DNA from: Paramoeba atlantica
Taxonomy: Eukaryota; Discosea
NCBI GenBank assembly: GCA_977017575.1
Contig: CDRNVI010000012.1
Location: forward strand, 1,136,653-1,200,652
Direction of reading: 5' to 3'
DNA: 64,000 nucleotides
A model generated the notes under the pieces. It saw nothing but the letters and a program-made list of their open reading frames with translations. It was not told the origin of the DNA and ran no database searches. Positions within the stretch are counted from its first letter, which is position 1, and every line of letters starts with the position of its first letter. A program made the translations under genes and the position numbers. Positions 50,642-61,033 of the stretch are shown here, piece by piece.

Positions 50642-52936
50642 ATGGACGCCTGTGTAATGACTTCGCATGAACCTGAAATGAACAAGTTACGGCACAAGGC
50701 AAATTTATATGAACGGTTGAAAAGCGTCACTCAGAATTCTTTTACGCCTAATGGGTATTCTTTGTGGCATCTTGCCTGTTACAGAATGGTATTTCCATGC
50801 CCTGCACCGCCTGCTCGTTTTGAGCTTCCTATAAAGTTCTTCTCGAAGGATTTTACGTCTTTACGAGATTTTGGGTCGTCCGCTTCATCTGACTCAAAGC
50901 CAGACAGAGATTCCATTGTGGATTGTGTTCTACAGAAATTGGAACCTTTGATGTGTAGAGAAAAGGGGTTAAGAGAGCTCTACGAAGCCCAACGGAGTAC
51001 CACACAATTTAGAAACCCTCACCTCCAACCTGCATCTGTCACCGTCACTTTTTCTCACGCTCCTTCTGGTGACTGTCAAGAACGTATTCACTCGAGTGCA
51101 ATAGCACCAGAGAATCGCAAGTCATGGTCTAAATGTTTATCCTTGGTAAAGTTTTTTGTTACATCCATTTCTGGTTGTGCCAACAAGGAAAAGAAATACA
51201 GTACTGTGATAAGGTTACAAGCGTATCGAAGTGTGACGCCATCGACTGCTCAGAACTGCACAATGACTAATGGAATGCCTACAAGGCATCCGGAATCGTC
51301 AGGTGATTCTACTCTAGAGCGTAAAGCCCTTTGCCAAGGACCTGAGTCTCGTTGTTCTCTCAAGCAGGGCGGAATGGTCTGTCCAAGTCGTCTGAAAAAC
51401 GAAAAAGCTGATCTCACACTAACGACTAAGGAATCGCATGCTGGAAAGCCGCAACAAATTGAAGGTATCCGACAGAATTTGTCTTCATTACAAAATGAAA
51501 ATTCAGTTTCTGCAAGCCTATCTTCGACGCATAGTACAAAAGGGGTGGAACTGCTCAGTTCAAAGGCGGCCTCCGTAGAGCCGATTAAAAAGAATCGGAA
51601 AATAGGATTCCGAAGCCTCCACACCAGGAATACGAATACTGAAGAAGCTAAATCAAAAGACGTATTGTTGATTCCAAATTCTCAAATCTCGGAATCGAAC
51701 TTGATCTTTAAGTGCAGTTCCACGGAGACCGCTCTTCAATCACGAGGATCGACTATGCACCATCTTATCTTCTCGCGTCATCCTTCACCTTCCGAATTGT
51801 CTACCCAGTATTCAACATTTCTACACTCGATCACATGCGAACGCTTTGGCGATGTGGCTAAAACATTCTCATCTAATGCATCTAGGAACCTTAAATTTAC
51901 TTCGGAAAACCCCTCTGCTAATGAGGACTTTCCGTTGCATAAAAAAAATTCTATTCAATCGGAAACACATGTGACTAAGACTCCTTCACATTACGCACAC
52001 ATTCCCAACGATATCTCTTTAAAGATTTGCGAAAAATCCGGTATTCTTCCAACTGGTCTACAACGCGAGAATTCAGGGACAAGCACACACGTCTCCAATC
52101 GTTCTCGAAATTCTATTTCTCGGAAAAACATCCACTCTGATGCCCAAAAAAGGGTTTCAAAAAAGGCCGTTCATTTTCGTGAAGACGCTAAGGAAGTACC
52201 CTTAATAGCAGATCATTTTGTACACCCTTCTCCTTCATCGGCAATTGCATCCCTCATTGATTCCGTTAATAAGCTATTGGAGTTACAAAAAACTCAACTT
52301 CGTGCGTCACAGACACGGATTGATTCTGTGCCATTACAACCTTCCGTTTCGCAAATAGGAAGTAGCTCTGACCATTTTAGTTCCTTTCTTACAACTTCAT
52401 TATAGAATGTAAGCTCGACTTTTGAAAACATTTTTCAATCTTCAGCTTTAGAAGCTACACTGGTGGAATTGTGTAAAGTTCGCATTATCAACGCAGAACT
52501 TTGTCAAAAATTAGAAAATCTGCAGAATGCCCGAGCAACAATTAAAAGCTATCGATCTGAAATTGCGCGATTGAAGTCCTGCATGCAACGGGTTCAACGT
52601 GATCTTATGTACGAAATTGTGCGCGATGAGATCATGCGAGAGGAGTGCGAATCATGCGCTACATCGTCGAACGTTCCGAATGCGGAGCCCAATCCTGTAG
52701 AAAATAATAAAGAGTTTGAAAAAATTCGTCGTGCGGCTCTAGTTTATCGCCGCCGACTTCAGTGTAGGGCTTGCGATGGTGTTCACGATATTTCACACGT
52801 ATTACGACAGTGTGGTCATGCATTTTGCAAAACATGTATTGAATCATTGCTGTATCTGCGCCGCCGTAACTGTCCGATTTGTCTTCAGAAAAGCATTGTC
52901 ACCTGGGATGATGTTGTACGTTTTTATCTTGCTTAA
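50642..52936 (+). CDS. BRE1: BRE1-like RING E3 ligase interrupted by one in-frame TAG
   Basis: The frame runs 587 codons to a TAG at 52403-52405 and then continues without further stops to 52936, together 763 amino-acid codons. The part after the stop has a coiled coil (ELCQKLENLQNARATIKSYR and following) and a C-terminal RING beginning at 52763: C-x2-C ... CGHAFCKTCI ... CPIC, followed by VTWDDVVRFYLA, the arrangement at the very C-terminus of BRE1, which monoubiquitinates histone H2B. No ATG lies between the TAG and the coiled coil, so the second part is unlikely to be a separate gene. The first part is Ser/Thr/Lys-rich and unrecognised apart from a short helical end. TAG is the ordinary stop of other genes here, so readthrough, a sequencing error or a mutant allele are the options. 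Confidence 0.68.
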
Positions 52937-53586
52937 AAATGTTTCGTTGTTTCTACGTTTTACGGTTGATTTTTTTGACTTCAGCTTTTTATCAGCACAC
53001 AATTCGAATAGCACGTTTTACTTATCATCAAATTACTATTTGACAATTGTTATTTAACAAGTGAAACCCCACCTTACATATTGTTGAGTTAAATTTTCTT
53101 ATGATAGCGCACCACGTCAAAACAATATCACTCACCCTGTCATTAAGAATCGAAGTCGAAAGTTTTTGTCCTCCTTTTCGACGCCTATGAGGGAGTTTTC
53201 TTTTTCAACCTTTTTTCTTTTATCTTATTTTATCTTTTTATTTAATCTTTTATCTTATTTTTTCTTTTGTCTCATACATGTAGCATGTACGTAGTATGTA
53301 CTACGTACCTGTATGCGTATTCCTGTTAGAAAATGGTTTGCTTCTGTTCAGTCCACTTAATTGTATATTCTGATAGTTTTAAGAAAAATATGTTCTGTTT
53401 TCTTTTTCTACAGTATTTTTTTGTCTTTGCTTTCGGGACATCTACATGTAATGCTGGTTGTATTTTTTTTTGTATTCTTTAATTTTTTTTAAGTTTTGCG
53501 CATTCCAGGTATTCATTAATTTTCTATTATACAGTAGCTTTTTAAGTTATTCATTGTCCTTGGGAAGGTACAACTGAGTACTGCGC
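52937..53586. other. Long T-rich intergenic region
   Basis: 650 bases. Contains T-rich repeats of 'TTTTATCTTA' (53215-53270) and a cluster of short palindromes (ACATGT, GTACGTAGTATGTACTACGT) at 53275-53312. No gene or RNA recognised. Confidence 0.55.
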
Positions 53587-54231
53587 ATGATTCACTCTTC
53601 GGACAACGGTAGCTCTGCGATAGTCCTGCAAGACGCAATATTTACTCCTCAGTGGATCCGGAAAATACGTCTCATGTTTTCCGATATTTCTCTGTATCAC
53701 ACCACTGGACCGGACATAGGGCTACTCCGTGTGACACATACTCTTGACGCTTCGACGCGACTACACTTTCTAGAACAATATGGCACCTCTTCACCGACAA
53801 CCGCAGGCAACTTCACAGAAAGTTCTAAATCTTCAGTGCCAATCGATACGATTGAAGCGATGGCACCATACGAAAAAATGCTCCTGACGCATAGCCCTGC
53901 CGACATTGGAGAGTTAGGGCACGAAGTTGGATTATCCTCTTTTTATTTAGAGGAACTCTTTCGAGTATTACCCAATTGCGTATTACCCAATGAAATTGTA
54001 TCTAGTGTTCCAACAAAAAACAGGGACCTTTGTGTTTCTATGAAGAAAATCGATAAGAAAAAATTTAGTGCTTCCATAAAAGAGCAAAAATCCATGGAAG
54101 TTTCCAAACAATACGAATTCGAAATTGATTGGTACAAACTTTTTTTATCTTCTGAGCCCTTGCGTGACTTGGAGCCCAGTGCACTACGGCCATCTATCTA
54201 CAAATGGATACATGGGAAATATTATAATTGA
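53587..54231 (+). CDS. Hypothetical protein
   Basis: 214 residues, no family recognised. The N-terminal 80 residues look globular (IFTPQWIRKIRLMFSDISLY, LLRVTHTLDAST), the centre has a predicted helix with acidic residues (TIEAMAPYEKMLL, ADIGELGHEVGLSSFYLEELFRVL), then a Lys/Ser-rich linker, and a C-terminal aromatic segment (YEFEIDWYKLFL ... RPSIYKWIHGKYYN). No signal, membrane helix or catalytic motif. Start is the first in-frame ATG. Base composition is typical of genes lacking the C/G switch. It lies immediately upstream of the 54.3-58.6 kb transposon island. Confidence 0.6.
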   Translation: MIHSSDNGSSAIVLQDAIFTPQWIRKIRLMFSDISLYHTTGPDIGLLRVTHTLDASTRLHFLEQYGTSSPTTAGNFTESSKSSVPIDTIEAMAPYEKMLLTHSPADIGELGHEVGLSSFYLEELFRVLPNCVLPNEIVSSVPTKNRDLCVSMKKIDKKKFSASIKEQKSMEVSKQYEFEIDWYKLFLSSEPLRDLEPSALRPSIYKWIHGKYYN

Positions 54232-54580
54232 AGACACAAAATTTTTGGCTAGCAAACGCACTTGAGTTTTGTGAAATCGTTTTTACTTGAGCTACAAGTA
54301 ATGTACAGTAAAAGTCACTATTCTGAGAGTCACTAAAAATGAGAATTGGGCTGTCAACGTTCAACTGCCAAAAATGCGAATGCAATGGTAAAATGAGAAT
54401 GGGGCTTTAACTTCTGATGTCAACGTTCAACTCGAATATAACCCAAAAAATGAGAACATAAACTTTTTTGAAGCGATATAAACCTAGGGGCACGTTATTG
54501 CTGCCTTGCACATTACTTCTACCTTGCGGTTTAATGCTACCATGTTGCTTTATTGCTACTATTCGCACTTTATTGCGACT

Positions 54581-55339
54581 ACACCCCTGGGCAGCTTCAT
54601 TTACCCCCCCCCCTACAGGTCTTGCGTTTTGTTCGATTTCGGAAATATTTGGTATGGGACTGTTTTTCGCTCCGATCGTCTCGAATCCGCGGTCCTTTTC
54701 ATGATTGGAATAATATTTTTTTACTAAAATGACTAGACAATTTTTGAGGGTGTACACTTTTTTCTTGAATTTTTTTCTTGCTTTTAAATATTTTTTTATG
54801 TTTTTAAAAATGTAAATCATGCTTAGAGAACGCAAAAAAGACGCTGAATACGTATTCAATAACCAATGTGATAACCTTTCTTTTCTACCACCAATTTAAG
54901 TCGTTTGCGGAAGTCTTTAAATGGACTTCTTAATTTATCGACATGTACTCCTGATAAAACATCGAATTCCTGGAGAAAAAAAACATTTCTGAAGATTTTG
55001 AGCTCATTAGCTACAGCACGTAGGGATTTTAGTTCCTTGTAGCGTGCTATGATGAGAGTTCGCCTTTCTGGTGAAATACGCTGATTCAGGAGGGATGAAG
55101 CCCGATATCGTTTGACCATTGAGGAAAAAACAGAAAAAAAGTAGATTTTTCTAGGGTGGGCAAAACAAAATTGACTTTTTGGACAAAAATTTTAAGGTCT
55201 CGGAGAAAATCAAGGTCGCTCGAGTGAAAACGACCGCGGATTCGAGACGATCGGAGCGAAAAACAGTCCCATACCAAATATTTCCGAAATCGAACAAAAT
55301 ACAAGACCTGTAGGGGGAAATGAAGCTGCCCAGGGGTGT
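54581..55339. repeat. Large inverted repeat (about 110-bp arms) within the pogo-like element
   Basis: Left arm 54581-54694 and right arm 55232-55339 are inverted copies over about 110 bases with few differences (ACACCCCTGGGCAGCTTCAT ... CCGCGGTC). The arms enclose 537 bases that encode on the minus strand (55119-54856) a small helix-turn-helix-like protein part: SPERRTLIIARYKELKSLRA. The arrangement suggests a separate foldback transposon inserted in the pogo-like one, or terminal repeats of a second element. 'CACTTTATTGCTACCAT'-like repeats flank both arms. Confidence 0.75.
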
Positions 55340-55854
55340 ATGTCACTTTATTTCTACCTTTCACTTTATTGCTCCGATCTCTATTCTTTAAGGATTTTTT
55401 TTAGAGATGGACTTGATTCCCATATAGAGGTAGTGTCCGATTTTACCACGGCTGTTAATTCGGACGACGAATGCGTTTCGTTAGAGAACGAGGGGGATGT
55501 TGGTCTTTCCGAAGACAAAAGTGGCAAAACAAATGTCCAGGAACTCTATGTGGCTACCTGAGGACACACCCGTTTCGATTGAATTGGAAAATACATCAGA
55601 AACCCCAAGCACAGCATCACGCAGCAGTACAGTGGGCGCTCTTCAAAACAGGAAGCGTCGAATCAAGCCCGGAAAGCGAAAAAGCGAATACACTCTCTCT
55701 TTTCAATCGTCTCTCTGAGATAAAGATACTGTTTCTGTGTAGCAAGCTTAGACATGAAGGCTTGACGCCAATCACTTGGTAGCAATAAGCTGCTTGCACT
55801 TTATTGTTACCATTAAGAGACCTGCACTTTATTGCTACCATAGTAGCAGCGCTG

Positions 55855-56520
55855 TTACCGTATAGGAGCGCAGCTACTATGGTAGCAGCGTTCTTCCCCG
55901 TTCTTTTCACGGGGAACGGAATCCCACGCACGTCTTGTCAAACGCATCACAAAGTCCCAGGAAGGGACATACTCGGTAGGATGCGCATGCCTCTCTGCTT
56001 CATCCTGGATCAAGCTCTTGTAAAGCTCCTTGAATATTTTTATTATGTCCAGATCAGCAGGTTGCCATACATGGATCATACCCGCTGGACCAAAAAGGAC
56101 CGACCCCCCGGTAACCACTCGTTGGTCTGCTGCAAGACTCCAGGGAGGTGACGATGACCCTCGTAACAACAGCCAAAGGATTATTCCAACAGCCAAAGGA
56201 TCCAACAGCCAAAGGATTATTCCAGGCATCAGTGTCTTCACATGTTCGAATGCAGCCGTCGAAACACGTGCGTCTTCCCACGCATTCCGTTGAATGTGCA
56301 CGAAGGGATCACCATGGTACCGAAATGCTAGGTTTTTGGGATTCCGTGACTTGGGATTAGCTTCACCTTTCAAAACGAATGATAGGGATAGCTTTTCTCC
56401 AATCATGGATGTTCCAACGTTGATTGTCACTCTCGTCCTTGATTTAATATTTGACATAGCCTCTGACAATAGACGTGCTTCGTTCCGTGAGAAATGAAGA
56501 GAACGGTTTCATCAACATTT
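55855..56520 (-). pseudogene. pogo-like transposase, DDE_1 catalytic part
   Basis: The minus strand carries NVDETVLF, then after a frameshift near the NEARLLSEAMSN segment, the strand 'TRVTINVGTSMIGEKLSLSFVLKGEA', a divergent middle with a tandem 'GIILWLL' duplication, and HVWQPADLDIIKIFKELYK. In DDE_1 transposases the Asp of NVDET, the Asp of the 'D....H' segment and the Asp of QP.D region form or flank the active site. The duplicated middle (AAAGGATTATTCCAACAGCC-type direct repeats at about 56174-56225) and frameshifts show it is inactive. Confidence 0.75.
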
Positions 56521-57286
56521 CAAATCCTGGACTCCTCATACACTGGGATATTAGAACGCACTTGTTGCAAAAACATATCCAAAAACACATCTACATCCCA
56601 AGACGGGGACAAATTTTTCTTCTTTTTTGCAAGGTGTCGAGAGCATCCATTGGCCTTGATTACTCTCCGAATCCAACATTGCAATGCGTTTGTTTTCCCC
56701 TCAAATCTATTCCCTGTAATGTTTACCACGTAAAATTCGACTTGATTTATCGTAAATTGCTCTTTCTCCTCCATGCAGCAGTAAACCAGAGATTTTAGAG
56801 TGGTGTGGCTTTGTGATGTGAAACACGAGCGTATTTGCTCTTTCGAGCGGCAGAAGAAATGCTGGTGTAGTCTTGAACTGATCGATATAAGGGGGGACGC
56901 TTACTAAGTTGTTGTTTTTCGCATGTTTTATCTTTGCAGTCAGAGTGTCGCCAGGAGTCTGCTTCACAATTTCTAGCACTTTTAGTTTTTCTTCGTTCGA
57001 AAGACCCATCAATGGAAATCTGTTAAAGTCTTTTTACGTTCAAAAACAAATCCAATCCTCTCGAAAATAAATTTTAATTTTTGTTTTCGGAAATGAGAAT
57101 TCATGATTGACTCATCAACAGAGGCTCTGTCAACGTTCAACACGCAAATCTGAGAACAGTGACCAAAAGAAGATTATTTTTGTGCCAACGTTCAGCACCC
57201 ATTTCTCAGAATAGTGACTTTCTCCGTAACTTGAACTACTGTACAGTCTCGTTAGTATTTTGTGAATAAATTTCGAATTTAGTAAG

Positions 57287-57411
57287 AAATTTTCTTTTTT
57301 AGGCTCTTCGTTAAACGCGGTGGCTGTTTTCAACTTAGAAGTCACTCATGCTGCGCGCTTCGCGTTGAAAACTACCGCCGCGTTTAACGAAGAGCCTAAA
57401 AAAGAAAATTT
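57287..57411. repeat. Palindromic module (MITE-like), copy 2
   Basis: Two 48-base arms (57287-57334, 57364-57411) pair with about three mismatches; the arms contain AGGCTCTTCGTTAAACGCGG. The 29-base spacer is the exact reverse complement of the spacer of copy 1 at 33665-33693, so this is the same element in the other orientation. Confidence 0.9.
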
Positions 57412-58198
57412 AGCCTGGAAAACGGAAAGATTATAGCCAAAAATAGCCGAATTTCGGGTACAAATGGTGTCATTTTCGCATATTTTTGCTCTCAGAGCAC
57501 TAAATCCGACATTTGCACGTGGGAAATCACTCGTAGGCATGAATGGAAGCCTACCGAACGTATTGGGTAGAGAATACGACTCCAACCATACCATTCTTTC
57601 GACACAAAAATGCCCCTTTAGGTCCGAAAAATACTTTTTCACCTTTTTTAGTCAAAATTGGGTCATTTTGAGGGGCGCACCACGGTTCGAAGAAGTGATA
57701 CCTTGCGAAAACAACTGCGGAGAAAGCTAGTGTAGGTCCCAAACTATCAAAATACAATAGGGGAAACGATTTTGGAAAACTATTTTTTTTTTCATTTTTT
57801 TCGCCAAGTTGAATTTTTTTTCAAAAAACTTTTTCCGAAAAAATCCGAACTTGGCGGACCCGTCATGCGGATACGCGGGGGGGTCACCCCCGGGTAGGGG
57901 GGTGGAAAATGCGCGCCAAGACCCCGGCTACCCTTTCTGCGGTTTTTTTTCGAAAACTAATTTTTTCGAAAAAATTTGCTCGACCATGCCCCCCCCCCCT
58001 GGACCCCCCCCATGGACCCCCCCCATGGACCCCCCATTTTTTTCAAATTTTTTTTTCAGTTTTAGTCCACCGGAGCCCCCTTTTATATTTTTTTCTTCTA
58101 TTATATTACTGTGTTCCTCTTTATATTTTCACTGTTTTTGTTCACTTTTTTTTCAATAATCGAGTGTAGAGCGGTAGTTTTACAACCACCGCAATAAT
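57412..58198. repeat. Repeat family C, copy 3 (inverted)
   Basis: The reverse complement of the family at 32.3-33.7 kb, ending at CACCGCAATAAT with the same GCGGTAGTT...AACCACCGC palindrome and the same CCGGAGCCCCCTTTTATATT segment. Contains C-runs of up to 13 and a tandem CCCCCCATGGAC at 57995-58030. Confidence 0.8.
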
Positions 58199-58263
58199 TA
58201 TCCTAAGTCATCAAACTAAGGATCAATTCCGTCCTTTTTGTACAACACTTGCAAACCTGGTTA

Positions 58264-58579
58264 CCGTATACCCCCCCCAGTAAGGTACCCCCCCAGTAAG
58301 AGAGATTTGGCCCTTTTTGGACTGATCCCCAGTAAGAGAGATTTGGCTTGGGAGCCCAACAGAAGGCGTATAGGGGGTAGGGGGTGGGTGTCTGCAGGTT
58401 GGGGGCCTCGGGGGTAGCCCAAAGAAGCATTTTAACACGTTTTCAGAAGAAAAAATAGAAAAAATAGTCAAAAAAGTAGGGAGAAAAGAGGAAACTGGCC
58501 AAAAAAGCATACCCCCCCCAGTAAGAGAGATTTGGCCATTTCGACCCAAAACCCATTCTCTTACTGGGGGGGTATACGG
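58264..58579. mobile_element. MITE with CCGTATACCCCCC ends, 316 bp
   Basis: Ends CCGTATACCCCCC.CAGTAAG and the inverse, flanked by TA at 58262-58263 and 58580-58581. The motif CCCAGTAAGAGAGATTTGG occurs three times inside in the same orientation and once inverted at the right end. No coding sequence. Confidence 0.88.
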
Positions 58580-58714
58580 TATTTGTAGAAAGCTGAAATC
58601 TCGGGAGTCATAGGATTCGTACCCTCAGCTCTCTAGACAACTTACACCCAATATGCTTTTCAAAATAGCAATAAGCTTTTAAAAAATATAAGAATAAGAT
58701 TTTAAACCTCTAAC

Positions 58715-61033
58715 ATGATCGCGGCTCAATTTTTTGATGAAGATAATATTCGGCCTGCAAAACGGCGCAAAATCGGTCTCCCGAATTCGAAGTTCAACCG
58801 GCCTCGATCTGCTTCCTTTGGTCGAATAGTTGGTCAAATTCTTCCTCAAGAATATGATCTAGACCGATTGCTCAAAAACGTAACGGAACGACAAAATTCA
58901 TGGAATACGCACACTGTAGCATCCCAGTGGTACGGAGTTTCTTGTACAATGAACGGAACAATAGAAAGAATAGGTTGGTCTGGTTTAGGATTAAAAGGCA
59001 CGCTTGGAACAGAGTATCTTCCCGTTAATCTTGTGGGATTACGCCTGCAAGAGAACCGCCTCGAAGGGAACTTTTCTATTGAAGACCTTCCGCAGTCCTT
59101 GAAGCGCTTGGAACTACAGGGGAACCTTTTTAGTGGTCCTATAAATCTTAAAGCTTTACCACGTGATCTGTGCTACTTAAATCTGTCTTCAAACCATTTT
59201 CATGGACAGATTGATTTTTCAAATTTACCTCCTCTTACATTTCTCGCAATCAATAACAATCACTTCACTGGTTCCATTGATTTGTACGGACTTCCTCCAG
59301 TACTAGAAACGCTATCAATTCACGAGAATTCTTTTTCAGGGGAATTGTCTTTCTGTGGGCTCCCAAGAACACTGCAACGTTTTACAGCGTACAAAAATGA
59401 TTTTGAGGGGAATCCTGATTTTTCGCAACTTCCTCCTCTGCTTCGCATTATTAACGTAGCTTACAATCGTTTGTCTGGAAAACTTTTTCTCCTGGCTCTC
59501 CCGCCAGCATTGGTTGGATTTGAGGCTGGAAACAATTTCTTAGAAGGTGAAATAAGTCTTGCTAATCTTCCAGAAAATTTGCGTTATCTTATGCTTAGAG
59601 AAAACGCACTTTCGGGGCTTCTACACCTTTCTGAGTTTCCTCCGACGTTTCAAGCCATTGATCTGTCTACAAATTTCTTTTCCGGGTCAGTAGCTTTTCC
59701 TCCACTCCCAGAGAGTTTGGAGATTCTTCGACTTTCCAACAACACTTTTTCTGAGATAATTGGAACTTCGAACATGGAGTCTAGCTTTGTTGAAATTGCT
59801 CTTGACAACAATACCTTCACCGGCAACTGGGATTTAACTGTACTTCCGGAAAACTTGGAATTCTTTTATATCAATGACAATAGATTTGACGGGGAATTAG
59901 ACCTTACTGGTCTTCCGCAAAAACTGACGATTATAAATGTGTCCTCCAATCGTTTTTGTGGTAATCTCAATTTGTTTGAGTTACCTCCTCTTGTGGATTA
60001 CCTGGATTTTAGTAACAACTTGTTTGAATCGCCCATTGATCTCTCACATCTACCAGATGCCGCAATATCCCTCTTTTTGGACAGAAACCGTTTTAGCGGG
60101 GACGTGAAACTGGAAGATCTGCCTTCCAAACTAAATATTTTGGACCTTTCTAACAACTCCTTTACAGGTGAACTTGATTTTCGTAGACTTCCTCACAGCC
60201 TAGGCAAACTTAGGTTGAGCAGAAATCAGTTTCAAGGTTCCGTAGATGTTTCCTCATTTCCGTCGAAAATGTTTTACTTATCCCTGGCATTCAACGCACT
60301 CTCTGGGAATCTGTGCCTTTCAAATTTCTCATTTTCTATGCGATATCTTCACTTAAACAACAACAATTTCACAGGTACGGTTGACTTTGATCGACTGCCG
60401 ACAGATATTCGGTTTTTGCAGCTTCAGTACAATCGTCTCACAGGTAATGTTTCTTTTCCTCACTTTCCATTATCTCTTGAAAATCTAAATCTTGGTTTCA
60501 ATCAGTTTGTCGGTGAGATTCACCTCGAGAAATTTTCAAACGGTATTCATTTGAAACACGTTGATCTTCAAAACAATCAGTTTACGGGGCCAGTGCAGCT
60601 CCACTACCTGCCAGCGCTTCTTCAAAGTTTAAATTTGGGAAACAACAGATTTGTTGGGAGCATAGATTTATCGAAACTACCGTCAACCTTATGTAACCTT
60701 ACTCTGGCAAATAACACCTTTTCTGGAAATTTGGATTTGGGAACGCTTCCAAATAGCATTAAAAGGGTCAGTGCTGATCACAATTTGTTTGGGCCTGTTC
60801 TTGCTTGGGAAGTACTTCCTGCTGAACTCCGAGTACTTGAGCTAAATCACAATCAAATACGTTCGACACCAGAAAGTCCGCTTCTCCCTCCTTTTTTAGA
60901 AATACTAAATTTGAATAGTAACCAGCTCTCCCATATGATGCATTTTTCGGTTTTGCCCACGACACTTCAGAAAATTGATCTACGTGACAACAAACTCGAT
61001 CAAACTTCTCCTCATGAACTCATTCTGTTATAA
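58715..61033 (+). CDS. Largest LRR family protein in the window
   Basis: 772 residues. The N-terminus has no signal peptide; it contains RPAKRRKIG, a nuclear-localisation-like basic cluster, then the family cap (ILPQEYDLDRLLKNV, NSWNTHTVASQWYGVSC with a single Cys left) and about thirty LRRs of 23 residues running to the end ('LP..L..L.L..N.F.G.ldl'). Asn at the conserved ladder position is kept in nearly every repeat, arguing for a functional protein. No anchor follows. The absence of a leader contrasts with the 11.9, 40.0 and 47.4 kb copies, so the family may occupy different compartments. It sits directly after a MITE and is followed by housekeeping genes. Confidence 0.85.
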   Translation: MIAAQFFDEDNIRPAKRRKIGLPNSKFNRPRSASFGRIVGQILPQEYDLDRLLKNVTERQNSWNTHTVASQWYGVSCTMNGTIERIGWSGLGLKGTLGTEYLPVNLVGLRLQENRLEGNFSIEDLPQSLKRLELQGNLFSGPINLKALPRDLCYLNLSSNHFHGQIDFSNLPPLTFLAINNNHFTGSIDLYGLPPVLETLSIHENSFSGELSFCGLPRTLQRFTAYKNDFEGNPDFSQLPPLLRIINVAYNRLSGKLFLLALPPALVGFEAGNNFLEGEISLANLPENLRYLMLRENALSGLLHLSEFPPTFQAIDLSTNFFSGSVAFPPLPESLEILRLSNNTFSEIIGTSNMESSFVEIALDNNTFTGNWDLTVLPENLEFFYINDNRFDGELDLTGLPQKLTIINVSSNRFCGNLNLFELPPLVDYLDFSNNLFESPIDLSHLPDAAISLFLDRNRFSGDVKLEDLPSKLNILDLSNNSFTGELDFRRLPHSLGKLRLSRNQFQGSVDVSSFPSKMFYLSLAFNALSGNLCLSNFSFSMRYLHLNNNNFTGTVDFDRLPTDIRFLQLQYNRLTGNVSFPHFPLSLENLNLGFNQFVGEIHLEKFSNGIHLKHVDLQNNQFTGPVQLHYLPALLQSLNLGNNRFVGSIDLSKLPSTLCNLTLANNTFSGNLDLGTLPNSIKRVSADHNLFGPVLAWEVLPAELRVLELNHNQIRSTPESPLLPPFLEILNLNSNQLSHMMHFSVLPTTLQKIDLRDNKLDQTSPHELILL

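Larger units (their letters stand above)
54306..57241 (-). mobile_element. pogo/Tigger-like DNA transposon, degenerate, with internal insertions
   Basis: About 2.9 kb. Both ends contain CAGTA and AAAGTCACTATTCTGAGA in inverted orientation next to TA; at the right end an extra stretch separates them, so that border is approximate. Subterminal TGTCAACGTTCAAC occurs at both ends. The minus strand encodes transposase pieces in several frames: a helical N-terminal part (57012-56707), a NVDETVL motif (about 56519-56499) with the first catalytic Asp of the DDE_1 family, SEAMSNIKSRTRVTINVGTS, and HVWQPADLDIIKIFKELYK, the pogo 'pH.wQPlD..i...fK..Y' block. Several frameshifts and stops are present. A large inverted-repeat segment sits inside at 54581-55339. 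Confidence 0.8.

Noticed and set aside
55340-55782. Short + strand frames with acidic or basic peptides inside the pogo-like element
   Set aside because: Interrupted, overlapping and without a recognisable domain; probably part of transposon debris.
58597-58650. Possible tRNA on the minus strand (GGTACGAATCC)
   Set aside because: T-stem halves do not pair and no cloverleaf can be drawn.
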